Notes: generated by a model not told the origin, from the sequence alone. A stretch of 64,000 nt of DNA from Phycisphaeraceae bacterium (GCA_020849625.1 JADLFV010000144.1:17019-81018), one strand, 5' to 3'; shown: positions 28,815-37,800, numbered from the stretch's first letter. Translations and numbers: made by a program.

Positions 28815-28826
28815 GAGAGCTCTATG

Positions 28827-29267
28827 TTATTCACCGATGTCTTCAGACCACAAATCCGGCCGGGCCGCGATGAAGTCGCGCATCAACTGCACGCACGTCT
28901 GATCCTGCAACACCGTCGTCTGTACGCCGTGCTGGGCGAACAGGTGCTCGGCCCCCTGGAAAGTCTGGTTTTCACCAATGACAACGCGGGGGATGCGAAA
29001 CAGCAGCGCGGTGCCGGTGCACATGACGCAGGGCGAGAGCGTGGAAACCAGCGTAAGCTTCGACCAGTCGCGGCGGCGGCCGGCGTTGCGGATGCAGGCT
29101 ACCTCGGCGTGGGCGGTGGGGTCACCGCTCTGCACGCGCAGGTTGTGCCCGCGAGCCACGATACCCCCGGAAGGGTCAGCGAGGACCGAGCCGATGGGGA
29201 TGCCACCCTCCGCCAGACCGGCCCGGGCTTCTTCGATCGCAGCCTGGAGCAGTTGTCGATCGTTCAT
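28827..29267 (-). CDS. Cytosine deaminase, Fcy1-like (cytidine/dCMP deaminase fold)
   Basis: 146 residues from ATG 29267. Zinc-site motif H53-A-E55 (DPTAHAEVACIRN) and P-C80-V-M-C83 (TLSPCVMCTGTALLF). The text TLSPC.MCTG..., IPRVVIGENQTFQGAEHLFA and the C-terminus FIAARPDLWSEDIGE closely resemble yeast cytosine deaminase Fcy1 rather than bacterial CodA, judged from memory. The downstream upp gene would use the uracil product. Guanine or other base deaminases share the fold, so substrate is a strong inference. Confidence 0.85.
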   Translation of the reverse strand: MNDRQLLQAAIEEARAGLAEGGIPIGSVLADPSGGIVARGHNLRVQSGDPTAHAEVACIRNAGRRRDWSKLTLVSTLSPCVMCTGTALLFRIPRVVIGENQTFQGAEHLFAQHGVQTTVLQDQTCVQLMRDFIAARPDLWSEDIGE

Positions 29268-29277
29268 GGTGCAGCGC

Positions 29278-30972
29278 TTATTCGATGTGTCCATCGGCGA
29301 ACAGGATGGCGCCGGTGGGGTCCTTCTGGCCGTTGAGTGATTCCCAGAGGATGGGCGTCTGGGATGGATCAGCGCCGGGCGGGGGCGGCTCGTAGATGAA
29401 GCCGGGATTGTCACCGGTGCGCGGGTTGGCGAAGACCTGGCGGATGCCGGGCATGACTTTCTCCAGGTCGTTCAATTCGGTCGGCCACTGGCCGCGGTGC
29501 TGATCGAGATACATCTGCAGGGCGATGCCGATCTGGTTGAGGTTGCTGGCCGAGACGATGCCGCGGCCCTTGGAGCGTGCTTCGGCCAGCAGTGACAGAT
29601 AGGTCATGGGATTGCTGGGCGGCGGCTGATTGGTGTGTTGCAGTCCCTTCATCGGTGAAGGCGCGACCATGCCTGGCGTGTGCGAAACAGGCTGCGGCGG
29701 CGCGGGCATGTCGGGGACTTTAATGGTGGCGACCTGTTGATCGCAATAGACCAGCGCGCACTTGCCGCCGATTGACGGCCGGGGAAACAGAAGGCCGAAC
29801 TTGTAGCGATACCACGGTTCGAGGCGCGACAGGCGGGTCCAGCGCGCCTTGGTCCACCAGCCGGTGGCTTCGGCCGGCCAGGAGGCGTGCAGGCTGTCGC
29901 CGCGATAGTCCATCTCGATGGAACCGGGGAACGCAGCGCCGTGGCCGAGGGCGGGCGCGAGCGTGAGCTTACCGGTGGCGTAGAGTCCTTTGGTGGAAGG
30001 CATCGACCCGGTGCTGTAGTAACTGGTGAAGTCGAGCTTTCCACTGATCAGTGGCGGCTGGTTCCAGACGGCCGTGCCGTTCTTGACGCCGGACTGACTG
30101 CTCACGTTGATATCGTCGGGCGGGATGACGGGCAGCAGCTTGTCCGAGTCGCTGGTATCAGCCCCGGCCAGGTCCACATCGACATCCTTCTCAAAGCGTA
30201 CGTAGAGCAAACGCCCGGTCAGCGGCGCGCCGGCGGCCGGCTCCAGGCGGAACTGGCCGTCGTGAAACACGCTGTCGTATTTGCTGGTCTGCTTGCGATC
30301 GCGGATGACGCCCTGCTTCAGCGCCACTTCCAGCAGGATGTAATCACCCGCTTCATCGGGCGTGGTCACCAGCAGTTGATCGCCGCTGCCGACGGAATAA
30401 ACCTGGGCCACGGTGGCAGCCCCGGGCACGGGCTGGCCGCCCTGTTGCGGCGCGCTCTTGATACCCAGCGATCGATCGCCCGCACCTGACAGCAGGCTGT
30501 ACGGCTCGCGCGTGGCGCCGCCGTGCAGCAGATCGACCACGCTGACAGTCTGTTGATCGAGGATATGAATGGCGCGGGCCGGCCCGGTCAGGTACCAGAT
30601 TACCACCGCCACCAGCGGCACGATCACCAGCGCCAGGCGCAGTGGCGTGACCTCCATGCCCATCAACGTCATCAGCACGCGGCGCACTTTTTCATTTTCC
30701 TTCTGCTGCGTCCGCACGAATGTGCCGCCCACGCGGTGGAAGCCGCAACTGGTGCAGACCACCGCCGTGGCCGTCATGGGTTTGCCGCAGGCGGTGCAGG
30801 TGACCATGCCGGCGGATGCTGCCTGCTGCGGCTGTGGTTGCGGCTGCTCATTCTCCGACGCCTCAGGCACGATCAGCTTGCGCCCGCAGGAAGGGCACTG
30901 GCCCTGTTTGCCGGCCATGCTGTCGTCCACCTTCAGTTTGCGTCCGCATTTGCAACGAAAATGAATGGGCAT
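29278..30972 (-). CDS. Zinc-ribbon membrane protein with pseudopilin-like C-terminal segment
   Basis: 564 residues from ATG 30972 (GGTGAGG upstream; the longer frame upstream runs into a repeat). Residues 5-40 hold a zinc-ribbon pair (FRCKCGRKLKVDDSMAGKQG, CPSCGRKLIVP) and a second CxxC set follows (CTACGKPMTATAVVCTSCGF). One membrane helix lies near residue 115 (LRLALVIVPLVAVVIWYLTG). The C-terminal 110 residues (NLNQIGIALQMYLDQHRGQW, AILFADGHIE) resemble planctomycete DUF1559/pseudopilin-like proteins. Function unknown. It precedes the deaminase and upp genes closely, maybe by read-through. Confidence 0.8.
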   Translation of the reverse strand: MPIHFRCKCGRKLKVDDSMAGKQGQCPSCGRKLIVPEASENEQPQPQPQQAASAGMVTCTACGKPMTATAVVCTSCGFHRVGGTFVRTQQKENEKVRRVLMTLMGMEVTPLRLALVIVPLVAVVIWYLTGPARAIHILDQQTVSVVDLLHGGATREPYSLLSGAGDRSLGIKSAPQQGGQPVPGAATVAQVYSVGSGDQLLVTTPDEAGDYILLEVALKQGVIRDRKQTSKYDSVFHDGQFRLEPAAGAPLTGRLLYVRFEKDVDVDLAGADTSDSDKLLPVIPPDDINVSSQSGVKNGTAVWNQPPLISGKLDFTSYYSTGSMPSTKGLYATGKLTLAPALGHGAAFPGSIEMDYRGDSLHASWPAEATGWWTKARWTRLSRLEPWYRYKFGLLFPRPSIGGKCALVYCDQQVATIKVPDMPAPPQPVSHTPGMVAPSPMKGLQHTNQPPPSNPMTYLSLLAEARSKGRGIVSASNLNQIGIALQMYLDQHRGQWPTELNDLEKVMPGIRQVFANPRTGDNPGFIYEPPPPGADPSQTPILWESLNGQKDPTGAILFADGHIE

Positions 30973-31046
30973 GAGCACCTCACCTGGTTCAACACCAGTG
31001 TAGGTCAAGTCATGGTTTTTTTCGCTGTGTGCGACGTGGGCAACTT

Positions 31047-31098
31047 GTTTAGCGGGCGAGCTTGCTCGCCCATCGCGGAGCAAGCTCCGCGGCTAAAC
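31047..31098. repeat. Three-way-junction palindrome element
   Basis: A 7-bp outer stem GTTTAGC/GCTAAAC encloses two perfect hairpins, GGGCGAG-CTTG-CTCGCCC and GCGGAG-CAAG-CTCCGC. It lies between the FtsQ-like gene and the zinc-ribbon gene. It looks like a REP/BIME-type or small MITE element. Confidence 0.8.
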
Positions 31099-31124
31099 GT
31101 GTCGCATGCGGGACGTTGATTCAG

Positions 31125-32015
31125 TTAATGCTCAGCACGGGCGGTCATGATCTGCGGGCGGTTCAGATACACGCCCCGACCGTCGGCGTCGATCGACCCG
31201 GTGCTCTGGGCCAGCAGGCGCAGGCGGCTGAGCTTCACCTCCGTGTTCGGCTCGATCATCTTCTCACTGCCGGGGGCCAGGCCCCATTCCGTCCAGCCGC
31301 GATCGGTGTAGAGCACCAGCTTCACGCGACCCATGGCATCGCGCCCGGAGGCGTCGATGGCGCGGATGCGATCAGCGTAAGGCTCGCTGGCGAGGATCAC
31401 CGAAAGCTTCAAGGCCGCGGCGGCGTCCTGTCCCGACCAGGCCTGTCCCCAGGTGCGCGGTGCGTCGCCGCTGACGCCCGTGATCAGCGGCAAGCTCATG
31501 TGCGAGGGATCATCCGTCGGCAGCCATACGCCCTCGACATCGACCACGTAATAGCCGCGCTGTGACTGGATCAGCGCCACCGGCCGACGGTAGGCTGCTT
31601 CGACGATCACCCGCCCTTCGCCGCTGCGGCGGACCTGCCAGACGTGCTCGACCCAGGGGTCCAGCGCCAGCTTGTTGGCTGCGGTGGTCAGGCTGCGTTG
31701 CTCCATGGGGTCGGGGTCAACGGTGTTGCTGACGATGCCCGCCAGGTGCTGGGCCACGCTGTCGCTCAGATGCTGCGGGGCGCGAGCCAGCACCACGCGC
31801 ACCGGCTGCGAGCGGGTTTGCGTGGCGTAGTCAGCTAATGATTGTTCGAGCCAGCGCCAGCCAGCGATGGTGCCCACCAGGACACCAGCCGCGACCATCA
31901 GCTTGATGCCGAACAGGGTTCGCTGCGGATCCCACCCGGCCGTGGCACCCGAGGCGGGCGTGCGACGCTTGCGGCCGCGGCGCGGGCTGGACTTTTTGAA
32001 TAAAAACCAACTCAT
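31125..32015 (-). CDS. FtsQ-like cell division/POTRA-type membrane protein
   Basis: 296 residues from ATG 32015. Cytoplasmic basic N-terminus (KKSSPRRGRKRRTP), one membrane helix near residue 45 (LMVAAGVLVGTIAGWRWLEQ), then a POTRA-like/FtsQ-like part: LALDPWVEHVWQVRRSGEGR, VIVEAAYRRPVALIQSQRGY, YVVDVEGVWLPTDDPSHMSL, LITGVSGDAPRTWGQAWSGQ. This is the order in FtsQ/DivIB. It stands alone, away from ftsW (38914) and any ftsZ or mur genes. Divisome role is an inference. Confidence 0.75.
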   Translation of the reverse strand: MSWFLFKKSSPRRGRKRRTPASGATAGWDPQRTLFGIKLMVAAGVLVGTIAGWRWLEQSLADYATQTRSQPVRVVLARAPQHLSDSVAQHLAGIVSNTVDPDPMEQRSLTTAANKLALDPWVEHVWQVRRSGEGRVIVEAAYRRPVALIQSQRGYYVVDVEGVWLPTDDPSHMSLPLITGVSGDAPRTWGQAWSGQDAAAALKLSVILASEPYADRIRAIDASGRDAMGRVKLVLYTDRGWTEWGLAPGSEKMIEPNTEVKLSRLRLLAQSTGSIDADGRGVYLNRPQIMTARAEH

Positions 32016-32116
32016 CTGCGGCGCTATCGGCCAAGAGCCGCCGTTGACAGCAACCTTTGCGCCGGGTGACGCAGGCGATATCTGCAAGTTATTTTATAAT
32101 AGCAGTTTATCGCCGG

Positions 32117-32144
32117 AATGGCTGGGCTATATAGCCCGGCCATT
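32117..32144. repeat. Strong near-perfect palindrome
   Basis: Arms of 14 bases around AATGGCTGGGCTAT / ATAGCCCGGCCATT with one wobble. It lies between the SixA and FtsQ-like genes. On the minus strand no T-run follows, so it is not a clear terminator. Confidence 0.6.
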
Positions 32145-32173
32145 TTGCCGGGTGGAAGACCGTGGGCGTTCTT

Positions 32174-32692
32174 TCACGCCTTGTCGCCCAGCAACTGCTT
32201 CGGCGTGGTCAGCCACAACAACAGCGCTGAGGCCACCTGACCAGCCTCAAAACGCACTTCCAATGCTGCGCAGCCAGCTTTTTTCATCTGCACCCCGCCC
32301 GGCAGGCTCGAGCCCAGCAGTCGCTCGATGATCTCGCTGAGGCTCGGCTCGTGACCCACCAGCATGACCCCCGCCCCCGGAAGTGACCCCGGAAGTGTCA
32401 TTTGATGCTGTCTTTGAGCCAGTTCCGCCAGGATTTGCCCCGCGTGGTTGCCGCCCAACACATCCCAGATCTCGACCGGAACGCCAAACGCTTCGCCGGC
32501 CAGCTCGGCGGTCTGGCGTGCCCGCACCAGCGGACTGCTCAGGATCACCTGCGGCGGCGACATGCGCAAGGCCAGCGCAGCGACGACCTTGCGCGTTTTG
32601 GCCCGGCCGTCATCCGTCAGGCGACGATCCGCATCCAGCCCTGACGCGGAGTCCGATTCCGCGATCCCGTGACGCAGCAGATACAGCAGCAT
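32174..32692 (-). CDS. sixA: SixA-type phosphohistidine phosphatase
   Basis: 172 residues from ATG 32692. Histidine phosphatase fold: LLRHGIAESDSASG at the N-terminus with the catalytic RHG His, VILSSPLVRARQTAELAGEA in the middle, and the second His in VMLVGHEPSLSEIIERLL. Small size and this motif set are those of SixA, which dephosphorylates phosphohistidine in signalling proteins. The short stretch TLPGSLPGAG before VMLVGHEPS is encoded by two dispersed GCCCCCGGAAGT-type repeats (32373-32396). Divergent from a lipoprotein gene. Confidence 0.88.
   Translation of the reverse strand: MLLYLLRHGIAESDSASGLDADRRLTDDGRAKTRKVVAALALRMSPPQVILSSPLVRARQTAELAGEAFGVPVEIWDVLGGNHAGQILAELAQRQHQMTLPGSLPGAGVMLVGHEPSLSEIIERLLGSSLPGGVQMKKAGCAALEVRFEAGQVASALLLWLTTPKQLLGDKA
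32373..32396. repeat. Dispersed CCCCGGAAGT repeats inside sixA
   Basis: Copies at 32373-32384 and 32386-32396 encode the extra LPGSLPGAG loop before the catalytic GHE motif. Confidence 0.7.
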
Positions 32693-32728
32693 GAGAATGA
32701 TTGTACGTCGGCGGCTAAGATGCGGCCC

Positions 32729-33262
32729 ATGAAGTGGTCGCCCGCATTGCTGCTGCCCCTGCTGCTGATCGCCGGCTGCGATCGCCGCGAGATCGAAACC
32801 TACCAGACACCCAAGACCGCCGAGCCCACCCTGGCTGTCGCCACGGCGCCCGAGGCCGACCACGAACTGACCTGGACGCTGCCGAAAGATTGGCGACTGG
32901 TGCCGCAGACCAGCGCCATGCGCATCGCCACCTTCGAGGTCGGTGAAGGCGACGCCAAGCTGACCATCACCATCACCAGTTTCCCCGGCGATGTCGGCGG
33001 ATTGCTTGCCAACATCAATCGCTGGCGCGGCCAGGTGCAGTTACCGGCCGTGGAAAGCCTCGAACAGCAGCCGATGCAGAGCTTCGACCTCGCCGGCCGC
33101 GCGGTGCACGTGGTGAGCCTGCCGGGGATGACCGCCGCCATGATCGAGGAACCCGATCGCTGCTGGTTCGTGAAGATGACCGGCCCGGCGGAGGCGGTGA
33201 CCGCGCAGCAGGAGCCGTTCACGCAATTCGTCGGTTCATTGAAGTGGAAAACAATGCAGTAA
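32729..33262 (+). CDS. Predicted lipoprotein, unknown function
   Basis: 177 residues from ATG 32729, with lipobox LLLPLLLIAGC then DRREIETYQTP. The mature domain has LTWTLPKDWRLVPQTSAMRI and FEVGEGDAKLTITITSFPGD, the look of a small beta-sandwich similar to other planctomycete envelope lipoproteins, and ends FVGSLKWKTMQ. The start 32720 is also possible. It is 36 bases from the divergent sixA start. No catalytic residues recognised. Confidence 0.72.
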   Translation: MKWSPALLLPLLLIAGCDRREIETYQTPKTAEPTLAVATAPEADHELTWTLPKDWRLVPQTSAMRIATFEVGEGDAKLTITITSFPGDVGGLLANINRWRGQVQLPAVESLEQQPMQSFDLAGRAVHVVSLPGMTAAMIEEPDRCWFVKMTGPAEAVTAQQEPFTQFVGSLKWKTMQ

Positions 33263-33525
33263 GACACGGCGACAAGGGGACAAGACGACAAGCAGATCGT
33301 GCCATAATGCCTCGCAGCACATATCACCTGATACCCCGTTCATCGAAGTCCCAACCCTGACAAGTGTGTGTCAAAACTCCTTCTGTGATAACGGAGTTGG
33401 TGGTAAAATGACGGTTCTGAGGCGGTTCAGCCAAGTGGGGTTCATATGGCAGATGTCCAATATGGTTCATCGCCCATTGTGAAAGTTTGACAAGTCGTCA
33501 CACCATTAACCAGGGAGGTCTTACC

Positions 33526-34128
33526 ATGTCAAAGACAACTTTACTGTTGTTGGTCGTTGTGGCTCTGATGGTTTCAAGCAACGTGCTGGCGGATGTGACT
33601 ATCGGTTTCGTCAGTGATGATGTGGGTAGTGGACTGAAGCGCTTCACGTTCACCGCCACCAGCACCGTCCCCAACCAGTTCATCGGCGGCTTTGACATGA
33701 CCTTCACGGCCTCTTCCATGAGCCAACAGAATCCTTTCGGCCTACCCACCGTGTTCCAGGACAACAATGGGCAGATGGCCGCGGCCGGGCTGGACGCCAA
33801 CAAGGACAGCCAGTTTCTGTATGACACCGGTGGAGGTGCTGACATTTTGGTGGCGTCCGGCACAGCCGTGGAGAATGCTACGACCCTGTCTGCCGCGTTC
33901 GTATTTACCGCCAGCAGTGTCTATGCCCCAGCCCAGAGTACAACGTTCGCACAGATCGTGGTGCCCGGCGGCACAGAAAACAGCATTGATTGGAGCGGCG
34001 TTGTCAGCATCGCCAATACCGGGGTAATCTATGAAGTATCCGGCCAAACCCCCGAACCCGCGACTTTGGGTCTGCTCTGCTTGGCACTGGGGGCCCTGTG
34101 CCGTCGCCCAACTCGCGGCGAAGGCTGA
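33526..34128 (+). CDS. PEP-CTERM exported protein
   Basis: 200 residues from ATG 33526 with AGGGAGG ribosome site. Signal peptide TLLLLVVVALMVSSNVLA; mature part is a beta-rich domain (GFVSDDVGSGLKRFTFTATS, FIGGFDMTFTASS). The C-terminus TPEPATLGLLCLALGALCRR is a PEP-CTERM signal: the PEP motif, a membrane helix and a basic end. Substrate for an exosortase; function otherwise unknown. The 263-base gap before it contains a short hairpin (AACTCC...GGAGTT near 33378) and no other gene. Confidence 0.85.
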   Translation: MSKTTLLLLVVVALMVSSNVLADVTIGFVSDDVGSGLKRFTFTATSTVPNQFIGGFDMTFTASSMSQQNPFGLPTVFQDNNGQMAAAGLDANKDSQFLYDTGGGADILVASGTAVENATTLSAAFVFTASSVYAPAQSTTFAQIVVPGGTENSIDWSGVVSIANTGVIYEVSGQTPEPATLGLLCLALGALCRRPTRGEG

Positions 34129-34403
34129 TTTTTCTGCCGTGAGGTCCGTGGGGTGACGTTACGGGTTCATGTGGTTTGCGAAAGTTCCGCACCCAACGTC
34201 GATTCGACCTAGAATCGGGTGGGTATTCGGCTGCTCTTGATGGACTTTATCGGATTCGCGCTGACATCGGCGTGGAAGGGACTGAGTGGTGAACCTGAGC
34301 ACCTGTTACTTCGAGGGTGAATTGGCCATGGCAAACTGACGAGAGCAAGGAACTGTTCACCTTGTCTGCTTGTCCGTTTGTCTGCCTTGCACGCGGACTC
34401 ACC

Positions 34404-37400
34404 ATGAAACAAGTGCTGGCATTCATTAGTTCGCTACGCCTGACGGTGGTGCTGTTCGCCATGGCCCTGTTTGTCATTCTGGCCGGGACGCTGGCACAGG
34501 TGGATCAGTCGATCTGGCAGGTGCTGGAGCAATACTTCCGCACGCCGCTGGCCTGGATTGAATGGCGGATCTTCTTTCCGCGCACGATGGACGCGCCGGG
34601 CGGGTTCTATTTCCCCGGCGGGTGGCTGATCGCTGCGGCGCTGCTGGTGAACCTGCTGGCAGCCCATGCGGTGCGCTTCAGGATCAAGGCCCGCGGCTCG
34701 ATGCTGGTCGGCGGGCTGCTGATCATTCTCGCCGGCGCAGCACTCACCTGGTGGATCATCTTCCGCGGGTCGCAGGCTGATCTGACCGCGCGGACGTTGA
34801 ACTCATATTGGCGCATCCTCTATCAACTGCTCCAGGGCAGCGCAGCGGCGGGCGTGTTGCTGCTGGGGTGCCTGATGCTCTTCCGGGGGCGGGCTGGCAT
34901 CGTCCTGCTGCACGCGGGCATCATCCTGCTGATCGTAAGCGAACTGATCACCGGCACGATGGCGGTGGAAGCCACGCTCACCCTGCGCGAAGGCGAGACC
35001 GGCGATTACATCGATGTCAGCCAGCAGTACGAACTGGCCCTGATTGATACCTCCGATCCCAATCACGATGCGGTCACGGTGGTCCCCGACAACCTGCTTC
35101 AGTCCGGCGAAGCGATCCGCGATGAGCGGCTGCCGGCCGAGGTGCGCGTGCTGGCGTGGTGGGACAACACCTCCAACGTCATCGACACCACGCGGGCGCC
35201 GATGGTGCATCCGGATCCGCGCGTGGACAGCGGGCTCGGCCGCACATTGACGGTGCTGCCCCAGGCCGGCGGCGCGGGCATGGTCGATGCCCCGGCTGCG
35301 ATTGTCAGCTTCATTCACCCCGGCACCGGCGAATCGCTGGGCACGTATCTGCTGTCGCTGTGGTTCGATCCCAACTTCAATCGCCGCACCTTCGACGGCA
35401 GACAAACGCTGAAGATCGGCAACCAGACCTACACCATCACCCTGCGCCCGCGCCGCGTCTATCTGCGCAGCCAGGAGAACGGCTCGCCTTACCGCCTGAC
35501 CCTCAAAGCTTTTCATCACGACGTCTATCCCGGCACCAGCACGCCGCGCAACTTCGCCTCCGACGTGCTGCTGAACGATCCGGCTGCGGGCATCGAGGAT
35601 CGCCCGGTGCGCATCTGGATGAACAATCCCATGCGCTACGGCGGACGCATCTTCTATCAGTCCGCGTTCCTGGCTGACGACTCGGGCACCGTGCTGCAGG
35701 TGGTGCGCAATGCCGGCTGGATGACGCCCTACGTTGCGTGCATGATCGTGGCGGTCGGACTGCTGTGGCACTTTGCCGTCAACCTGCTGACGTTCACGCG
35801 CAAGCGAGCCTCGAACCCCTCCCCCTCTCAGGGGGAGGCTGGGTGGGGGTTGGGCGCACGAGCAAAGGACGAACGCCCGACCCTCCCCCAGCCCCTCCCT
35901 AAAAGGGAGGGGGGGCAATGGATCGCACCCGCTGTGCTGGTGCTGGCCGGAACATGGCTGATCTATCACGCTTACGAGCCGGCGCCCAGGGTGCATGACT
36001 TCAACTTCCGGGGGTTCGGCGATCTGCCGGTGATGTACGAAGGTCGCGTGCAGCCGGTGGACACGCTGGCCCGCAACGCTCTGCGCATTCTCAGCGGCAG
36101 GCAAACTTATCGCGATGCGGAAGGCAAGCGTCGCCCGGCGGTGCAATGGCTGCTGGAGGCTTTCACCGGGCGCGATGCGAACCTGGCGGTGCTGCGCATC
36201 GAGAGTCTGGATCTGCAGCAGGCCCTGGGTCTGGAGCCGCGCCGCGGCTTCCGCTATGCCGCGGGGCAGATCAAGCCGCAGGCGCTGGACAAGGTCTTCG
36301 GGCAGGCGCAGCACGCGGCCGACCTGGAAGCCTCGCAGCGCGACCGCTTCGACCGCCAGGCGCTGCACTTCATCGCAGACCAATGGTTGCTGCGGCAACG
36401 CCTGATTGCGGCCGACTCACCGCCGCACATCGAGCGGCCCGGGGACGTGCAGCGGGCCATTGCCGCCGATGAGCAGTTGCATCGCCAGTCGGTTCCATTG
36501 CTGGTGCCGCCGCCCCCGACACTGGAAGGTGGCGATGCCCCGTGGCGATCCGTCTCCCGCGCCGGTCTGGCGGCGTTGGTCTCCACGCAGCCCGATCCGC
36601 GCTATCACGATGTGATCCGCATCCTGGCTGCCTACGCTCAGCAGGATGCTGCCGCTTTCAACGGCGCGGTGGCGGAAGTGCACAAGCGGCTGATCGCCGA
36701 ACGTCCGCCGCACTACGAACCGGCCAGGGTGCGTTTCGAGGCGTTCTTCAATCACGCGGCTCCGTTCTATCAATGCGCGGTGCTGTACGTGCTGGCGTTT
36801 CTGCTGACCGCGGTGGGCTGGCTGGTGCGCCCGCGCGAGTTGAACCGGGCGGCGACGTGGCTGCTGTTGTTGACGTTCCTCGTGCACACGGCCGCACTGA
36901 TCGGGCGCATCTACATCTCCGGCCGGCCGCCGGTGACCAATCTCTATTCCTCGGCGGTGTTCATCGGCTGGGCTGCGGTGGGAACCGCCATGCTGCTGGA
37001 GCGTATCTTCCGCAATGGCGCGGGTAACACCGTGGCAGCCATTGCCGGTTTCGCCACGCTGCTGATCGCCCACTTCCTGGCTGGTGACGGCGACACCTTC
37101 GTGGTGCTGCAGGCGGTGCTGGACACCAACTTCTGGCTGGCCACGCACGTGGTGAGCATCACACTCGGCTACAGCGCCACGTTCCTGGCCGGCCTGTTCG
37201 CGCTGCTGTTCGTGTTGCGCGGTGTGTTCACGAAGCATTTGGACGAGCAGGCGGAGCGTGAGTTGGCGCGGATGATCTACGGCTGCGTGTGCTTCGCGCT
37301 GCTGTTCAGTTTCGTGGGCACGGTGCTGGGTGGACTGTGGGCGGACGATTCGTGGGGAAGGTTCTGGGGATGGGACCCCAAGGAAAACGGGGCGCTGATG

Positions 37401-37658
37401 ATCGTGATCTGGAACGCCCTGATCCTGCACGCCCGCTGGAGCGGCATGGTCCGACAGCGCGGACTGGCGGCGCTGGCGATCTTCGGCAACATCGTCACGG
37501 CCTGGTCGTGGTTCGGCGTCAACCAGTTGAGTGTCGGACTGCACTCCTACGGCTTCACCGACGCCGCGACGCTGTGGCTGCTGATCTTCGTCAACAGCCA
37601 GCTCGTGTTGATCGCCGTAAGCCTGATGCCCCGCCGCTATTGGGCCAGCGCGAGATAA
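34404..37658 (+). CDS. ccsBA: Fused CcsB-CcsA (ResB-ResC) cytochrome c biogenesis protein
   Basis: About 1084 residues from ATG 34404. Heme export and attachment protein of system II cytochrome c maturation in the inner membrane. Residues about 1-470 are ResB/CcsB-like (FVILAGTLAQVDQSIWQVLE, GGRIFYQSAFLADDSGTVLQ). The C-terminal third is CcsA/ResC with the tryptophan-rich heme motif WGRFWGWDPKENGALMIVIW and the flanking His in multiple helices. Residues about 469-505 (NPSPSQGEAGWGLG and PTLPQPLPKREGG) are encoded by a CCCTCCC/GGGAGGG dispersed element at 35811-35917, placed at the CcsB-CcsA junction. The 275-base gap upstream contains only short hairpins. Confidence 0.94.
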   Translation: MKQVLAFISSLRLTVVLFAMALFVILAGTLAQVDQSIWQVLEQYFRTPLAWIEWRIFFPRTMDAPGGFYFPGGWLIAAALLVNLLAAHAVRFRIKARGSMLVGGLLIILAGAALTWWIIFRGSQADLTARTLNSYWRILYQLLQGSAAAGVLLLGCLMLFRGRAGIVLLHAGIILLIVSELITGTMAVEATLTLREGETGDYIDVSQQYELALIDTSDPNHDAVTVVPDNLLQSGEAIRDERLPAEVRVLAWWDNTSNVIDTTRAPMVHPDPRVDSGLGRTLTVLPQAGGAGMVDAPAAIVSFIHPGTGESLGTYLLSLWFDPNFNRRTFDGRQTLKIGNQTYTITLRPRRVYLRSQENGSPYRLTLKAFHHDVYPGTSTPRNFASDVLLNDPAAGIEDRPVRIWMNNPMRYGGRIFYQSAFLADDSGTVLQVVRNAGWMTPYVACMIVAVGLLWHFAVNLLTFTRKRASNPSPSQGEAGWGLGARAKDERPTLPQPLPKREGGQWIAPAVLVLAGTWLIYHAYEPAPRVHDFNFRGFGDLPVMYEGRVQPVDTLARNALRILSGRQTYRDAEGKRRPAVQWLLEAFTGRDANLAVLRIESLDLQQALGLEPRRGFRYAAGQIKPQALDKVFGQAQHAADLEASQRDRFDRQALHFIADQWLLRQRLIAADSPPHIERPGDVQRAIAADEQLHRQSVPLLVPPPPTLEGGDAPWRSVSRAGLAALVSTQPDPRYHDVIRILAAYAQQDAAAFNGAVAEVHKRLIAERPPHYEPARVRFEAFFNHAAPFYQCAVLYVLAFLLTAVGWLVRPRELNRAATWLLLLTFLVHTAALIGRIYISGRPPVTNLYSSAVFIGWAAVGTAMLLERIFRNGAGNTVAAIAGFATLLIAHFLAGDGDTFVVLQAVLDTNFWLATHVVSITLGYSATFLAGLFALLFVLRGVFTKHLDEQAERELARMIYGCVCFALLFSFVGTVLGGLWADDSWGRFWGWDPKENGALMIVIWNALILHARWSGMVRQRGLAALAIFGNIVTAWSWFGVNQLSVGLHSYGFTDAATLWLLIFVNSQLVLIAVSLMPRRYWASAR
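35811..35917. repeat. CCCTCCCC/GGGGAGGG dispersed element inside ccsBA
   Basis: Two hairpins (CCTCCCCC-TCTCA-GGGGGAGG and CCCCTCCCT-AAA-AGGGAGGGG) with an outer partial inverted repeat. In frame; encodes an extra NPSPSQGE...LPKREGG stretch. Confidence 0.8.
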
Positions 37659-37680
37659 ACAGTCTGATATGGACGCTGAC

Positions 37681-37780
37681 GCCGTGCCCTGAGGAGTCGG
37701 CGACGAAGGACCGGGTCGAGCGTTTGTGTGCAGCCGATCCGGCCCTTCGTCGTCGCGGACTCCTCCTCAGGGCTCGGCGT
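37681..37780. repeat. Long imperfect inverted repeat (CCCTGAGGAGTC type)
   Basis: Left arm 37681-37715 and right arm 37740-37780 share complementary CGCCGTGCCCTGAGGAGTC and GCGACGAAGGACCGG. It lies between ccsBA and the convergent phytase-like gene and may act as terminator or a small MITE. Confidence 0.65.
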
Positions 37781-37800
37781 GCGTCGTCACGGATTTCTAC

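Noticed and set aside
34879-34895. ACTTCCGGGGGC-type repeat in the first half of ccsBA (CTCTTCCGGGGGCGGGC)
   Set aside because: It encodes LFRGRAGIVLLH, which looks like normal ResB sequence, so it may be chance codon use.
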